Source: Methylophaga sp. | Lineage (GTDB): Bacteria > Pseudomonadota > Gammaproteobacteria > Nitrosococcales > Methylophagaceae | Assembly (NCBI RefSeq): GCF_030651745.1 | Contig: NZ_JAUSCC010000151.1 | Location: 1 to 58,809, forward strand | Length of the DNA: 58,809 nt | Direction: 5' to 3' | In this document: positions 1 to 10,191 of the stretch, piece by piece | Numbering within the stretch: the stretch's first letter is position 1 | Layout: each line of letters starts with the position of its first letter | The notes under the pieces: generated by a model | Databases searched by the model: none | What the model was told of the DNA's origin: nothing | The model's input: only the letters and a program-made list of their open reading frames with translations | Translations under genes and position numbers: made by a program

Positions 1-118
1 TTTTATACCTATATATATGGGGTTAAACCTCCACGTACCCCAGCTATCGACTGATCTGAATTTTCAGACAGCACCCCGAAAACTGTGTCGGCACGTGTGT
101 GATTTTGCCTTTGCTAAG
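1..118 (-). promoter_or_regulatory. Probable rpsB (ribosomal protein S2) mRNA leader
   Basis: This stretch lies divergent to map and downstream, on the minus strand, of a strong promoter at 125-154. In many gammaproteobacteria map is divergent from rpsB-tsf, so the gene just outside the window is probably rpsB. Read on the minus strand it holds short inverted repeats, including a GGGGT/ACCCC pair (bases 19-41) close to the window edge and TCTGAA/TTCAGA around 55-68. A structured, S2-controlled rpsB leader is known in this class. The assignment rests on position and on the promoter, not on a recognised covariance model. Confidence 0.45.
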
Positions 119-124
119 GCGCGC

Positions 125-154
125 ATATTATTCCACAGTTACCAACTAAAACAA
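125..154 (-). promoter_or_regulatory. Sigma70 promoter firing leftwards (probably rpsB)
   Basis: On the minus strand there is a -35 TTGTTT (149-154) and a -10 TAATAT (125-130) with an 18-base spacer, followed at once by GCGCGCC. A GC-rich discriminator after the -10 is typical of stringently controlled promoters of ribosomal-protein and stable-RNA genes, which fits rpsB. Confidence 0.55.
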
Positions 155-198
155 AGCACCATCAGTATATCGCTTTGATTCCGCCGCTTTGCTGGCGG

Positions 199-226
199 TT
201 GACGGGTTTTTACGGCAAACTATGTC
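199..226 (+). promoter_or_regulatory. Candidate map-glnD promoter
   Basis: TTGACG (199-204) and TATGTC (221-226) are separated by 16 bases, about 37 bases before the map start. The -35 is close to consensus and the -10 is poor, so this is only a candidate. Confidence 0.35.
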
Positions 227-262
227 TTCTCATTTTATCGTTAACAGCAATCAGGATCTGGC

Positions 263-1030
263 ATGGGCGTGACCATTAAAACAGCCGAAGAAATTGAAAA
301 AATGCGTGTGGCAGGCAAACTCGCTGCAGACGTGTTAACCATGATCGAGCCACATGTGGTTGCGGGCATTACTACCGATGAATTAAATACTATCTGCCAT
401 GATTATATTATCAATGTGCAAAATGCCATTCCTGCCCCGCTGAATTATCACGGTTTTCCGAAATCTATTTGTACATCGGTGAACCATGTGATTTGCCATG
501 GCATTCCAGGTGACAAAAAGCTCAAAGATGGCGACATCATTAATATCGACATCACCGTTATCAAAGATGGCTATCACGGTGATACCAGTAAAATGTTTCA
601 CATTGGAAAGACCTCTATTCTAGCTCAGCGTCTGTCCAGAGTAGCCCGTGAATGTATGTTGATTGGTATTGATATGGTCAAGCCAGGTATAAAATTGGGT
701 GATATTGGTCATGCTATTCAACAGCATGCGGAGAACGAGCATTTTTCAGTTGTCAGAGAATATTGTGGACATGGTATTGGTCAGGTGTTTCACGAAGAAC
801 CACAGGTTTTACATTACGGTTCGCCAGATACCGGCATGACCTTGCAGGCTGGCATGACATTTACGATCGAACCAATGATTAATGCCGGTAAACGTCATGT
901 ACGGCAACTGCCTGATGGCTGGACGGTGGTCACCAAAGATCGTTCGTTGTCTGCACAATGGGAACATACCATTCTGGTGACAGATGACGGTCATGAAATC
1001 TTAACCCTTCGGGATGAAGAACGCTCATAG
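263..1030 (+). CDS. map: Type I methionine aminopeptidase
   Basis: Removes the initiator methionine from nascent proteins in the cytosol. The 255-residue length is normal for the bacterial type I enzyme. The pita-bread metallopeptidase ligands are all present: D96 and D107 in NIDITVIKDGYHGDTS, H170 in YCGHGIGQ, E203 in FTIEPM and E234 in QWEHT, plus the substrate-binding H79. An AGGA sits about 8 bases before the ATG. glnD follows after 12 bases, so the two are probably co-transcribed. The gene diverges from a probable rpsB, a common arrangement. Confidence 0.97.
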   Translation: MGVTIKTAEEIEKMRVAGKLAADVLTMIEPHVVAGITTDELNTICHDYIINVQNAIPAPLNYHGFPKSICTSVNHVICHGIPGDKKLKDGDIINIDITVIKDGYHGDTSKMFHIGKTSILAQRLSRVARECMLIGIDMVKPGIKLGDIGHAIQQHAENEHFSVVREYCGHGIGQVFHEEPQVLHYGSPDTGMTLQAGMTFTIEPMINAGKRHVRQLPDGWTVVTKDRSLSAQWEHTILVTDDGHEILTLRDEERS

Positions 1031-1042
1031 GAGCCCCCAACA

Positions 1043-3679
1043 ATGGCAATTTCTGCACAATCTGTCTGGGAATTTGGCCAGACAGATAATGCAATAGGCT
1101 GTCGAGATCTTCTCGCTCAAGCCTCCCAGCATTTAAAAAAATGCTTTTTTGAAGACCAAGCTGACATTGATTGGCTGGTGCATCAACAATCGCATTTTGT
1201 CGATGAAGTGCTGCAATTTTTATGGCAAAAAAACCTGGCGACTGAAACGACCGTAAGTTTGATCGCAGTAGGTGGTTATGGCCGCGGTGAATTACACCCG
1301 CACTCTGATATTGATTTACTAGTACTATTGGATGATTCAGTAGCCGAAACACCGCCGGCCGCCTTATCAATATTTCTCACACAATTGTGGGATATCGGCC
1401 AGGAGATAGGCCACAGTGTTCGCACAATTAGTGAATGCCGCCAACAAGCCGAAGAAGACATTACTATTGCCACTAACCTGCTGGAAGCACGGTTTTTATC
1501 CGGCAATAAAACGTTATTTGAACAGTTACAGCAACTGACGGTTTCCAACAAAACCTGGGATAACCGACTTTTTTACGAACGTAAGAAACAGGAACAAATC
1601 CAGCGCCATCATAAATACAACGATACCGGCAATAATCTTGAGCCCAATCTGAAAGAATCTCCCGGCGGTCTGCGTGATATTCAGGTCATCAATTGGGTCG
1701 CACAACAACACTTTGATGTACGTAATCTGCAAGGTTTGAAATCCAAAGGTTTTCTGGCAGAAAGTGAGTTCGATATTCTGCAGCAATCGCGCCGTTTTTT
1801 ATGGCGGGTGCGTTTTGCATTGCATCATCTCGTCGGTCGAAAACAAGAAAAAATGATGATTGATCATCAACGTGAGCTGGCAAAACAGTTAGGTTACGTT
1901 GAAACCAACAGCCGCATGGCCGTTGAGCATTTTATGAAGGACTATTACCGAACAGTCCGTGCGGTAAGTCAGATGAATTCATTGTTACTTCAGCTGTTTG
2001 AAGAAAACATCATCCTGGCCGACGAGCCACGGGATATCGAACCGATAAACCGTCGCTTCCAATCACATAACGGCTATCTGGAAACCATCAATTCCGGGAT
2101 CTTTGCTTACTATCCGTATGCCCTGCTGGAAGTGTTTTTGATCCTGCAGCAAAATCCGCATATCAAAGGTATTCGTGCCTCGACCATCCGTCAGATCCAT
2201 GCACATCTGCATTTAATCGATGAGCGCTTTCGGGCTGATATCAAAAATCGCACTCTGTTTATGGAAATCATCCGTCAGCCTAAAGGTGTGACCCATGAAT
2301 TTCGTCGAATGAATCAACTTGGTGTATTAGGTGCATATTTGCCGGAATTTGGCAGAATTGTCGGCCAGATGCAGCATGATCTATTCCATGCTTATACCGT
2401 GGATGAACACACGTTATTTCTGGTGCGTAATTTACGGCGTTTTTCCTGTCCTGAATTCAAAGATGAATTTCCGCTATGTTCCGAAGTGTTTTACCAACTG
2501 CCTAAACCGGAATTGCTCTACATCGCCGGTATTTATCACGATATTGCCAAAGGACGTGGCGGAGATCACAGTATTTTGGGCGTGCAGGATGCAGAGCAAT
2601 TTTGTACCCAACATAATTTAAGTGATTACGACACCAGCTTAGTGACCTTTCTGGTTCGTCATCATCTGGCGATGTCCTCTACCGCCCAAAAGAAAGATCT
2701 GGAAGACCCTGAGGTTATTCAGGACTTTGCAGCTTTAGTCGGCAGCGTGAATCGCTTGAATCATTTATATCTGCTCACCGTCGCCGATATCCGGGCAACC
2801 AACAATAATTTGTGGAATGGCTGGCGTGATTCCTTGCTCAAACAGCTTTATCACAGCACCTATCAATGGCTGGAACACACAGAAGTCCAGGCAAAAAACA
2901 CGCAGGAAAAAAGTCTCAAAAAATATCAGCTTGCTCTGGATAAGCTGGTTGAAATGGGTTGGGATCATGAAAAAATCACAACTTTATGGCATGAATACGA
3001 TCTGGATTATTTTCTGCGCCATACCGTTGATGAAATCGTCTGGCAAAGCAATGGTCGTTTGGAAAAACCAGATCAAGAACCTCTGATTCTGGTACGCCAA
3101 CATAATGATAAACACACGCTAGAATTATTTATTTTCGCTCAAGACCGTCGTGGCTTGTTTGCCGCCATGACAGCCTGTCTGGAACAATTACAATTAAACA
3201 TTCTCGATGCCAAAATCAATATCAGCAGTGATGGCAAAGCACTGAATACATTTATCATTAATGGTGCTCAGCAACGCTATGAGGACATCATTACAGCGTT
3301 AAGCAAACAACTTGCCCGAGAAGAACTCACCTCTGGATACAAACCGCAATTGATGCCACGCATCACCAAATTGTTTAAAACTGAACCAGTTATAATTTTT
3401 TCAACTAATTCACAGTTAAACCATACTGTTATGGAGTTATATACACATGATCGGCCAGGGTTGCTGTCTGCCGTAGCACAGGTTTTTCTGTCACATCAGA
3501 TACAGGTAATTAATGCAAAAATGGTGACCTTGGGCGATCAAGTAGAAGACGTATTTTTCATTACAAACAGTGATGATAATTTTTTAACTGAAGCCGAAAA
3601 ACAAAACTTGGATGAAGATCTGAAAGATAAGCTAGTGATTCAAGCAGAATCGGCCGTATCGACTTCCGTTGCTTTTTAA
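1043..3679 (+). CDS. glnD: Bifunctional PII uridylyltransferase / uridylyl-removing enzyme
   Basis: Senses glutamine and adds or removes UMP on the PII proteins, setting nitrogen assimilation. At 878 residues it is full length. The nucleotidyltransferase motif GGYGRGELHPHSDID lies at about 77-91 with catalytic D89 and D91. The HD hydrolase motif (YHDIAKGRGGDHS) starts near residue 498. Two C-terminal ACT domains begin near 690 (LELFIFAQDRRGL) and 793 (MELYTHDRPGL). An AGGAG overlaps the map stop codon and gives the start good support. A hairpin follows the stop codon. Confidence 0.97.
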   Translation: MAISAQSVWEFGQTDNAIGCRDLLAQASQHLKKCFFEDQADIDWLVHQQSHFVDEVLQFLWQKNLATETTVSLIAVGGYGRGELHPHSDIDLLVLLDDSVAETPPAALSIFLTQLWDIGQEIGHSVRTISECRQQAEEDITIATNLLEARFLSGNKTLFEQLQQLTVSNKTWDNRLFYERKKQEQIQRHHKYNDTGNNLEPNLKESPGGLRDIQVINWVAQQHFDVRNLQGLKSKGFLAESEFDILQQSRRFLWRVRFALHHLVGRKQEKMMIDHQRELAKQLGYVETNSRMAVEHFMKDYYRTVRAVSQMNSLLLQLFEENIILADEPRDIEPINRRFQSHNGYLETINSGIFAYYPYALLEVFLILQQNPHIKGIRASTIRQIHAHLHLIDERFRADIKNRTLFMEIIRQPKGVTHEFRRMNQLGVLGAYLPEFGRIVGQMQHDLFHAYTVDEHTLFLVRNLRRFSCPEFKDEFPLCSEVFYQLPKPELLYIAGIYHDIAKGRGGDHSILGVQDAEQFCTQHNLSDYDTSLVTFLVRHHLAMSSTAQKKDLEDPEVIQDFAALVGSVNRLNHLYLLTVADIRATNNNLWNGWRDSLLKQLYHSTYQWLEHTEVQAKNTQEKSLKKYQLALDKLVEMGWDHEKITTLWHEYDLDYFLRHTVDEIVWQSNGRLEKPDQEPLILVRQHNDKHTLELFIFAQDRRGLFAAMTACLEQLQLNILDAKINISSDGKALNTFIINGAQQRYEDIITALSKQLAREELTSGYKPQLMPRITKLFKTEPVIIFSTNSQLNHTVMELYTHDRPGLLSAVAQVFLSHQIQVINAKMVTLGDQVEDVFFITNSDDNFLTEAEKQNLDEDLKDKLVIQAESAVSTSVAF

Positions 3680-3691
3680 AGACTCATAAAA

Positions 3692-3716
3692 AAGGTGAGG
3701 TTATTAGCCTCACCTT
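3692..3716 (-). terminator. Hairpin terminator between glnD and the comEA-like gene
   Basis: A perfect 9-bp stem AAGGTGAGG/CCTCACCTT with a 7-base loop. On the minus strand the stem runs into six Ts, so it is a good intrinsic terminator for the comEA-like gene. It may also stop glnD from the other side, where the T tract is weak. Confidence 0.8.
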
Positions 3717-3738
3717 CTTCAAATTTAACAACACCGGT

Positions 3739-4005
3739 TCAGTCAGATACCGTTACTTGCTCCGCTAAACTAGCCACTTTCTTTTCACCGACACCTTTGA
3801 CATTGACAAGATCATCAACACTGGAAAAAGTACCATTTTCCTCACGATATTGCACGATAGCTTCGGCAGTAGATGGTCCCACACCTTTCAGCAACTGCAA
3901 TTCATCTGCAGATGCTTTATTGATATTGATTTTATCTGCTGCGAAGGCAGCAAATGAAGAAAGTGATAACGCCAACAATAAAGAAATAATCCATTTCTTA
4001 AACAT
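3739..4005 (-). CDS. ComEA-like helix-hairpin-helix protein with signal peptide
   Basis: A small 88-residue protein with a typical signal peptide (basic start, hydrophobic core, AFAA cleavage region at about 20-22) followed by a single ComEA-type double helix-hairpin-helix domain: NINKASADELQLLKGVGPSTA and VDDLVNVKGVGEKKVASL. Such proteins bind DNA in the periplasm and draw it in during natural transformation. Lone short versions are widespread in proteobacteria. It converges with glnD, has AAGGAG about 10 bases before the ATG and a terminator downstream. A role in DNA uptake is a family inference; no other competence gene is in the window. Confidence 0.88.
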   Translation of the reverse strand: MFKKWIISLLLALSLSSFAAFAADKININKASADELQLLKGVGPSTAEAIVQYREENGTFSSVDDLVNVKGVGEKKVASLAEQVTVSD

Positions 4006-4168
4006 CTTTCCATACTCCTTGTATTAATTGAATTCAGTTCATCCGAACTGCAATCAGATACTAAAATATTGATGCACTGGACGTCTAGCGGAAAGCTTTG
4101 CAAAATTACTTATCAGGAAATAATCCTGTTTCAAATAGAGACATCGGTCACAAATCATTTAGTTATGC

Positions 4169-4184
4169 TCATGGCTCGCCATGA
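4169..4184. repeat. Short perfect inverted repeat downstream of the GT4 cluster
   Basis: TCATGGC-TC-GCCATGA, a 7-bp perfect palindrome in the 236-base gap between the comEA-like gene and the last gene of the polysaccharide cluster. It lies about 58 bases after that gene's stop codon. No T tract follows on the minus strand, so a terminator role is uncertain. The rest of the gap holds only small stems (4035-4050, for example). Confidence 0.4.
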
Positions 4185-4241
4185 CTTAAATCAGTTTTAA
4201 AATGAAAAGTACCCCCTAAATCATAACCAAGAAGAGAGAAT

Positions 4242-5378
4242 TTACAAATTGGCTCTTTTGACAAGATCACGATAAAGCCCTGCGTATTTTTCTACCATTT
4301 CATCGGCAGTAAACAGTTGCCAATATCTTTTTTCAGCTTTTATACCCATTTGCGATGCTGCTACTGGATTATCCCAAAGCCAGCTCATAGCTTGACTGAG
4401 TGCAGCTGGATCGCTCGGAGGCACCACGATCCCCGTCTCTCCATCAATATTAATGAAGGTTGTTCCGGTTCCAATTTCACTGGAAATCATAGGCTTGCCA
4501 TACATAGCACCTTCCAATAATGATATCCCAAACGCTTCGGAACGCAGATGAGATGGAAATACAACGGCATAAGATAACTCGAGCAAAGCTACTTTATCAG
4601 CGTCTGAAACACGACCAGCAAAATAAATATTTCTCAGTCCGAAACTATCAGCCAGCGCCTTTAACTCCATCTCAACAGGTCCAGCGCCTACTATCACAAT
4701 GGGATAATCTGCCGTTCGCGCAGCCTCGATCAAAATATGCAGCCCTTTGTAATATCGTAATACGCCAACGAATAGGAAAAATTTATCTCCCACTTCATGG
4801 CGCCACTCATTAACACGTTCTATTTCGGGTGTAGGATAAAGACTTTTATCGATTCCAATCGGGATGATTTCCACTTTTTCCTTAAAACGTTTGAGAACAT
4901 CACTGCTTTTAAGGTAGTTAGGTGAAGTAGCAACAATTCTATCTACGCTTGACAGAAAGCTGTTTTTCAATGGCTGATAAAACTTCATCAGCCGTTTTTG
5001 TCTGACAATATCTGAATGATAGGTAACTACACTTGGCTTATTGACGCGTGTCAGCAGATGCACCATATCCATAAGTGGCCAAGGAAAATGGTAATGTATT
5101 ACATCTGCTTGCTTGGCGAGTTGAGAAAAGCGAAGAAAAACTGAAAAAGAAATCCCTGTAGAAGCAATGTAAAAATCTTGTTTTGCACGATGTACTTTAT
5201 GACCGTTTAGCGTGATAGTACGTTCGACTTTTGTTTTACTTAACGAAAGTACATGCGTTTCAATACCATGTGCAGCGGATCCACGTGCGATTTGATTAAT
5301 AACTTGCTCAATACCACCATAGGAGTCAGGAAAATAGGTTTTGAAAAAATGTAAAACACGTATTTGTTTTTTAGCCAT
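4242..5378 (-). CDS. GT4-family glycosyltransferase
   Basis: A 378-residue GT-B fold glycosyltransferase that should transfer a nucleotide-activated sugar to a growing polysaccharide at the cytoplasmic face. The N-terminal acceptor domain has GGIEQV at 21-26. The donor domain begins near 200 (FLFVGVLRYYKG) and carries the GT4 signature at about 280-293 with the paired glutamates E281 and E289 (EAFGISLLEG). It is the last gene of the minus-strand cluster and follows the next GT4 gene with two bases between. In a gmd/rmd-like setting a rhamnosyl- or mannosyltransferase is likely, but the linkage cannot be read. Confidence 0.9.
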   Translation of the reverse strand: MAKKQIRVLHFFKTYFPDSYGGIEQVINQIARGSAAHGIETHVLSLSKTKVERTITLNGHKVHRAKQDFYIASTGISFSVFLRFSQLAKQADVIHYHFPWPLMDMVHLLTRVNKPSVVTYHSDIVRQKRLMKFYQPLKNSFLSSVDRIVATSPNYLKSSDVLKRFKEKVEIIPIGIDKSLYPTPEIERVNEWRHEVGDKFFLFVGVLRYYKGLHILIEAARTADYPIVIVGAGPVEMELKALADSFGLRNIYFAGRVSDADKVALLELSYAVVFPSHLRSEAFGISLLEGAMYGKPMISSEIGTGTTFINIDGETGIVVPPSDPAALSQAMSWLWDNPVAASQMGIKAEKRYWQLFTADEMVEKYAGLYRDLVKRANL

Positions 5379-5380
5379 TG

Positions 5381-6511
5381 TTAATCTTTTTGGTATATGG
5401 CTAAAGTCTCATCTAGACACTTTTCCCAAGTAAATTGTTTTGACCGAGCTTTTCCTAGCAAACTATATTCCTCCCGTAATGTATTGTCAGACAAAAGCTG
5501 TTGCCAACCAGATCTAATATCCTCCGAAGAAGTCGGATCAACCATCATACAACTGTCACCTGTCACTTCTGGGATAGAGGTTGTATTGGATGTAAGTACG
5601 CTAGTCCCGCAAGCCATTGCTTCCAGGACAGGCAAACCAAAACCTTCATACAAGGATGGATAAATAAATATAGCCGCAGCTGCATATAGCTTAGGCAAAT
5701 CATCCTCTGCAACATAGCCAAGATACTTGGCATGTCCTGCAACGACCAACCTTTCAATAGCTATGTGTATATCATCACTTAACCACCCTTTACTACCCAC
5801 TATCACAAGAGGGTATTCCGCTTTCAAGTTCTCCGGTAGAGAGCTAAAAGCATTAATTATACGGCGAAAGTTTTTTCTGGGTTCAACCGTTGATACTGCT
5901 AAATTGAAATGTTTATAACGTAAACCATATTTTAGCAAAATATCGAAACACTGGGACTCATCATATGCTTGGAAATTACTGTTTACCCCCAAATAGATGC
6001 TGGAAACCCGATTATCATCCACATTCAACAGCTCGCATATTTCCCGACGTTGAAACTCCGAATCAGTAATAATTTGATCAGCTCGTTCAGCAACTTTATG
6101 GATATGCTTTTTCCAGAACTCTACCCTATCGACCGGATGAAATTCCGGATGTCTCAAAAAAGACAAATCGTGAATAGTCACCACCGATCGTCCTTTAAAT
6201 GGTAAGAGCATATAGTTGGGAGCATGGTATACATAATCAGCTAAAGCGCTTGACCGAGCCGTAAAGCATTGAGTAATGTATTGGTGTCTTGCCCAGCGAA
6301 ATAGCGGCCTGAAAGGTATCCTACGCGCGACCTGCCTCGCTGAGGACGGCCCTGCTTCTAACGTTAATTCATTTAAGATTTTGCCCGAACGAATATATTT
6401 CAATTCTTCCACTGCACTAGAAGTCTGTAGGGCAGAAACCAGATTCAGAGTATAGCGCCCTATGCCAGATAATGGTGGTATTAACGCATCAACATCAATT
6501 AAAACCTTCAA
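5381..6511 (-). CDS. GT4-family glycosyltransferase
   Basis: A 376-residue GT-B enzyme. The N-terminus PLSGIGRYTLNL is typical of GT4 mannosyl/rhamnosyltransferases. The donor domain has STVEPRKNF near 210-220 and the EGFGLPVLEAMACG signature near 290. It lies between the neighbouring GT4 gene and the rmd-like gene with gaps of 2 and 7 bases, so it belongs to the same transcript. By position it could be one of the polymer-building rhamnosyltransferases, like WbpX/Y/Z of the Pseudomonas common-antigen locus; that is inference from context. Confidence 0.9.
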   Translation of the reverse strand: MKVLIDVDALIPPLSGIGRYTLNLVSALQTSSAVEELKYIRSGKILNELTLEAGPSSARQVARRIPFRPLFRWARHQYITQCFTARSSALADYVYHAPNYMLLPFKGRSVVTIHDLSFLRHPEFHPVDRVEFWKKHIHKVAERADQIITDSEFQRREICELLNVDDNRVSSIYLGVNSNFQAYDESQCFDILLKYGLRYKHFNLAVSTVEPRKNFRRIINAFSSLPENLKAEYPLVIVGSKGWLSDDIHIAIERLVVAGHAKYLGYVAEDDLPKLYAAAAIFIYPSLYEGFGLPVLEAMACGTSVLTSNTTSIPEVTGDSCMMVDPTSSEDIRSGWQQLLSDNTLREEYSLLGKARSKQFTWEKCLDETLAIYQKD

Positions 6512-6518
6512 AAACTTG

Positions 6519-7361
6519 CTACTCCTTCAGCATCCAACCAAGTGTCTCTTCTAATGACGGCATCTGCCAATCATTTATAACTCTATGAAGTTTTGCTCCG
6601 TCGCCACAAAGGCGTTTAACTTCATTTGATCTGACAAATGCAGGATTTACCTTTACTGTAATTTGCTGACCAGTGATTTTCTGACATAAGTCAATTACAT
6701 CCCGCAACGCATATAATTGTCCTGAACAAATATTAAACACTTCTCCCACCGGCGCACTTTCAAGCAATTTAACATAGGCTTTTGCTACCGCTCGGACATC
6801 TCCAAACTCCCTCCAAACGTCCAAATTTCCAAGCTCAATATCTGTTGTTTTTTGGCGGAAATGGCTGACTATTTTAGGTATCAGAAAATTATCCGATTGC
6901 CCAACACCGGTGTAATTAAAAGGTCTGGTGATCACAATGGGTAGTTTTGGCAACCAGAGTCTAGCCATATATTCCATGGCTAGTTTACTAACAGCATAAT
7001 CATTGGCTGGTGCGGGTAACATGGATTCATTCATGACCCCTTCTGTATTACCATAAATATTCGCGCTACTTGCTAATAGCACTTTATTTACATCAGGCGC
7101 ATTTTTAGACAATGCCAACAATAAATTTCGCGTGCCAAGCACATTGACTTGATAAATTGCATCAACATCCCCATGAGCAACAAATGCAATAGCTGCAAGG
7201 TGTATTACCGCTTCAGGTTTTTTGTCTGCAATTTCAAATTCAACTGCCTTACTGTCTAATAAGTCTGCTGTTAAACCAATGACTTCATGCCTTGCATTTT
7301 GCAGTGCTTTTTCAACATATTGCCCAGTAAACCCATCCAACCCAGTGACTAAAACCCGCAT
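6519..7361 (-). CDS. rmd: GDP-4-dehydro-6-deoxy-D-mannose reductase (RMD-type SDR)
   Basis: A short-chain dehydrogenase/reductase of 280 residues expected to reduce the Gmd product to GDP-D-rhamnose using NAD(P)H. It shows the Rossmann start VTGLDGFTGQ (5-14), catalytic S98/S99, Y122 and K126 (YAVSK), and RPFNYTGVGQ, which is characteristic of the RMD group. It lies just downstream of gmd in the same direction, the usual pairing. An alternative product from the same intermediate (for example 6-deoxy-talose) cannot be excluded by eye. Confidence 0.85.
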   Translation of the reverse strand: MRVLVTGLDGFTGQYVEKALQNARHEVIGLTADLLDSKAVEFEIADKKPEAVIHLAAIAFVAHGDVDAIYQVNVLGTRNLLLALSKNAPDVNKVLLASSANIYGNTEGVMNESMLPAPANDYAVSKLAMEYMARLWLPKLPIVITRPFNYTGVGQSDNFLIPKIVSHFRQKTTDIELGNLDVWREFGDVRAVAKAYVKLLESAPVGEVFNICSGQLYALRDVIDLCQKITGQQITVKVNPAFVRSNEVKRLCGDGAKLHRVINDWQMPSLEETLGWMLKE

Positions 7362-7429
7362 TTAAATAACCTTTTATCTATCATTTAGAACATAAAAACA
7401 GTCATTAAGAGTAAAGCCCAAGAATGTGT

Positions 7430-8506
<1,077 letters not shown>

Positions 8507-8557
8507 TTAAAAAAAAACATCTTATCGCGGGAAAACTCACTCTAGATGAATACATTT

Positions 8558-9457
8558 TCATTCACAAAGTGAATCGATTCTTTTTATAAGCTCAACTTCT
8601 TGTGAAAGCACCATTAGAATATTAGTAAACATTTGGGTTTCAGGGGCGATTTCATTGTTAGATAGAGCTTCTAAGTTTGCTATTGATGTTCTTTTAGGTG
8701 AATCATGCCATCTACTAATATCCCATAACACATATTCGGAACTAGGAAGTAAATCTAAAAGCTCTTTTACCTCACCGCCACTTTGAGTTATTCCATATGG
8801 CCAAAATTCAACTATTATTGATTTAGGACGCATTACGGAATTTAATGACTCTTTAAGACCTTTAAGAATCATTATCTCAGCCCCCTGACAATCAATTTTT
8901 AACAATTTTGGCGCCTTACCTCTTTGTTTAATCAAGTCATCTAACGTGATTAATTTGATATTGTTTCCACTAGATTGATCTTGGCTAGGATAAATTCTAT
9001 GATCTCCAAAGTTCCAATTCGAAGAGTAAAGCATACCATCTCCTTGAAAATCGCTAGCAGCAGCACACAAAAGTTTTACATTTTTAATCTGATTGAGTTT
9101 TACATTTAAAGAGAGGATGGAAAAGTTCTTTTTATCAGGTTCAAGAGCAATAATTTCACCTTGAGAACCAATTAGTTTTGAAAAAAGTACAGTGTAATAA
9201 CCAATATTCGCTCCCACATCAATTACAAAGTCATTAGGTGAGAGTATTTCAATTACACATCGAGTCTCTGTCGGCTCCCAAACTGTAATTTTGTGCATTT
9301 TCCTAGAGACATGATCATCTTGGTTATGAGTAATAAGTTCAAACGATTCATTGATAATTGGAATTTCAAAATCAGTAAATGGAAGACACTTTACTTTTTT
9401 TACGTATATGGCAAACAGAATATTTAGAAATTGCATTTTAATGTACTTATTTTCCAT
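8558..9457 (-). CDS. FkbM-family SAM-dependent methyltransferase
   Basis: A 299-residue protein with a class I methyltransferase core: VIDVGANIGYYTVLFSKL (SAM-binding motif I near 85-105), IALEPDKKNF and LLKIDCQGAE (motif with the acidic pair), the hallmark of FkbM methyltransferases that O-methylate sugars. The gene is AT-rich, like those up to about 17 kb. With the two methyltransferase-like genes upstream it suggests that the polysaccharide is methylated. Target hydroxyl and sugar are unknown. Confidence 0.85.
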   Translation of the reverse strand: MENKYIKMQFLNILFAIYVKKVKCLPFTDFEIPIINESFELITHNQDDHVSRKMHKITVWEPTETRCVIEILSPNDFVIDVGANIGYYTVLFSKLIGSQGEIIALEPDKKNFSILSLNVKLNQIKNVKLLCAAASDFQGDGMLYSSNWNFGDHRIYPSQDQSSGNNIKLITLDDLIKQRGKAPKLLKIDCQGAEIMILKGLKESLNSVMRPKSIIVEFWPYGITQSGGEVKELLDLLPSSEYVLWDISRWHDSPKRTSIANLEALSNNEIAPETQMFTNILMVLSQEVELIKRIDSLCE

Positions 9458-9495
9458 TTAATTAACATCTAATAATTAAAAACTTGTTTTAAAAT

Positions 9496-10179
9496 TTATA
9501 TGTCTTGAAGTTTTCTACTATCCGAACGATGCCCCATCCAATCATTTCCATTTTTTTGTCCATATTTAGGTGATACGAATGCCTCATTAGCATCAAGTGG
9601 AGTAAAGGGTTTACGGATCAATTCATTCTTAATGAAAAAAGCATTAACCCCTCTTGATTCACATCCAACTAACGAATATCCACGAGCTCTGAGTATATTT
9701 ATCCATGCAACTAAGCTGGCACCAAAATAGTTTGTACCTTGCCATGTTAAATCAGGATCATAGACTACAGTTTTTGATTGAGGAGGGGGATATGACGCAT
9801 TATATTCAACTATAATCACTCTTGGTGAATAGCAAGCATTAATTGCTTTATAGATCCAATAATCATTGGAATCAATATCAATAGAAAGAAGATCAAACTC
9901 ATGTGGGACTGAATATTTTTCGAATAAAGAATTTATATTCTCAGCAGTAATTTTTTCATGATAAACAAACGAATTATCTGATTTTGTCCCATCCATCCAT
10001 AATCCATTCCAGCCGTTTTCTCGTAATAATCGAGTATTACATTCATTTCCATCGCCGACCCCAAACTCAACAAAATAAGAATTTTTAATACCTATAACAT
10101 TGAATATTGTTGTAATTATTCCATCTTCACCATTTTGCGAAAATATTTTTTTTTCATATTGTGACAATATACTGGTCAT
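9496..10179 (-). CDS. FkbM-like methyltransferase-fold protein
   Basis: A 227-residue protein with FSQNGEDGII near the start, YFVEFGVGDGNECN (SAM-binding glycine loop at about 34-47) and LLSIDIDSNDYWIYK (acidic motif). This order matches small FkbM-related proteins common in polysaccharide clusters. It lies 12 bases from the next methyltransferase gene. Function is inferred as sugar O-methylation; the conserved NGEDGI start is family-typical but its role is not known to me. Confidence 0.7.
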   Translation of the reverse strand: MTSILSQYEKKIFSQNGEDGIITTIFNVIGIKNSYFVEFGVGDGNECNTRLLRENGWNGLWMDGTKSDNSFVYHEKITAENINSLFEKYSVPHEFDLLSIDIDSNDYWIYKAINACYSPRVIIVEYNASYPPPQSKTVVYDPDLTWQGTNYFGASLVAWINILRARGYSLVGCESRGVNAFFIKNELIRKPFTPLDANEAFVSPKYGQKNGNDWMGHRSDSRKLQDI

Positions 10180-10191
10180 TTTAAATCTTTC

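Noticed and set aside
930..1370. 146-residue minus-strand open frame across map/glnD
   Set aside because: It overlaps two confident genes in antisense, shows no motif and has no ribosome binding site of note; it is a shadow frame.
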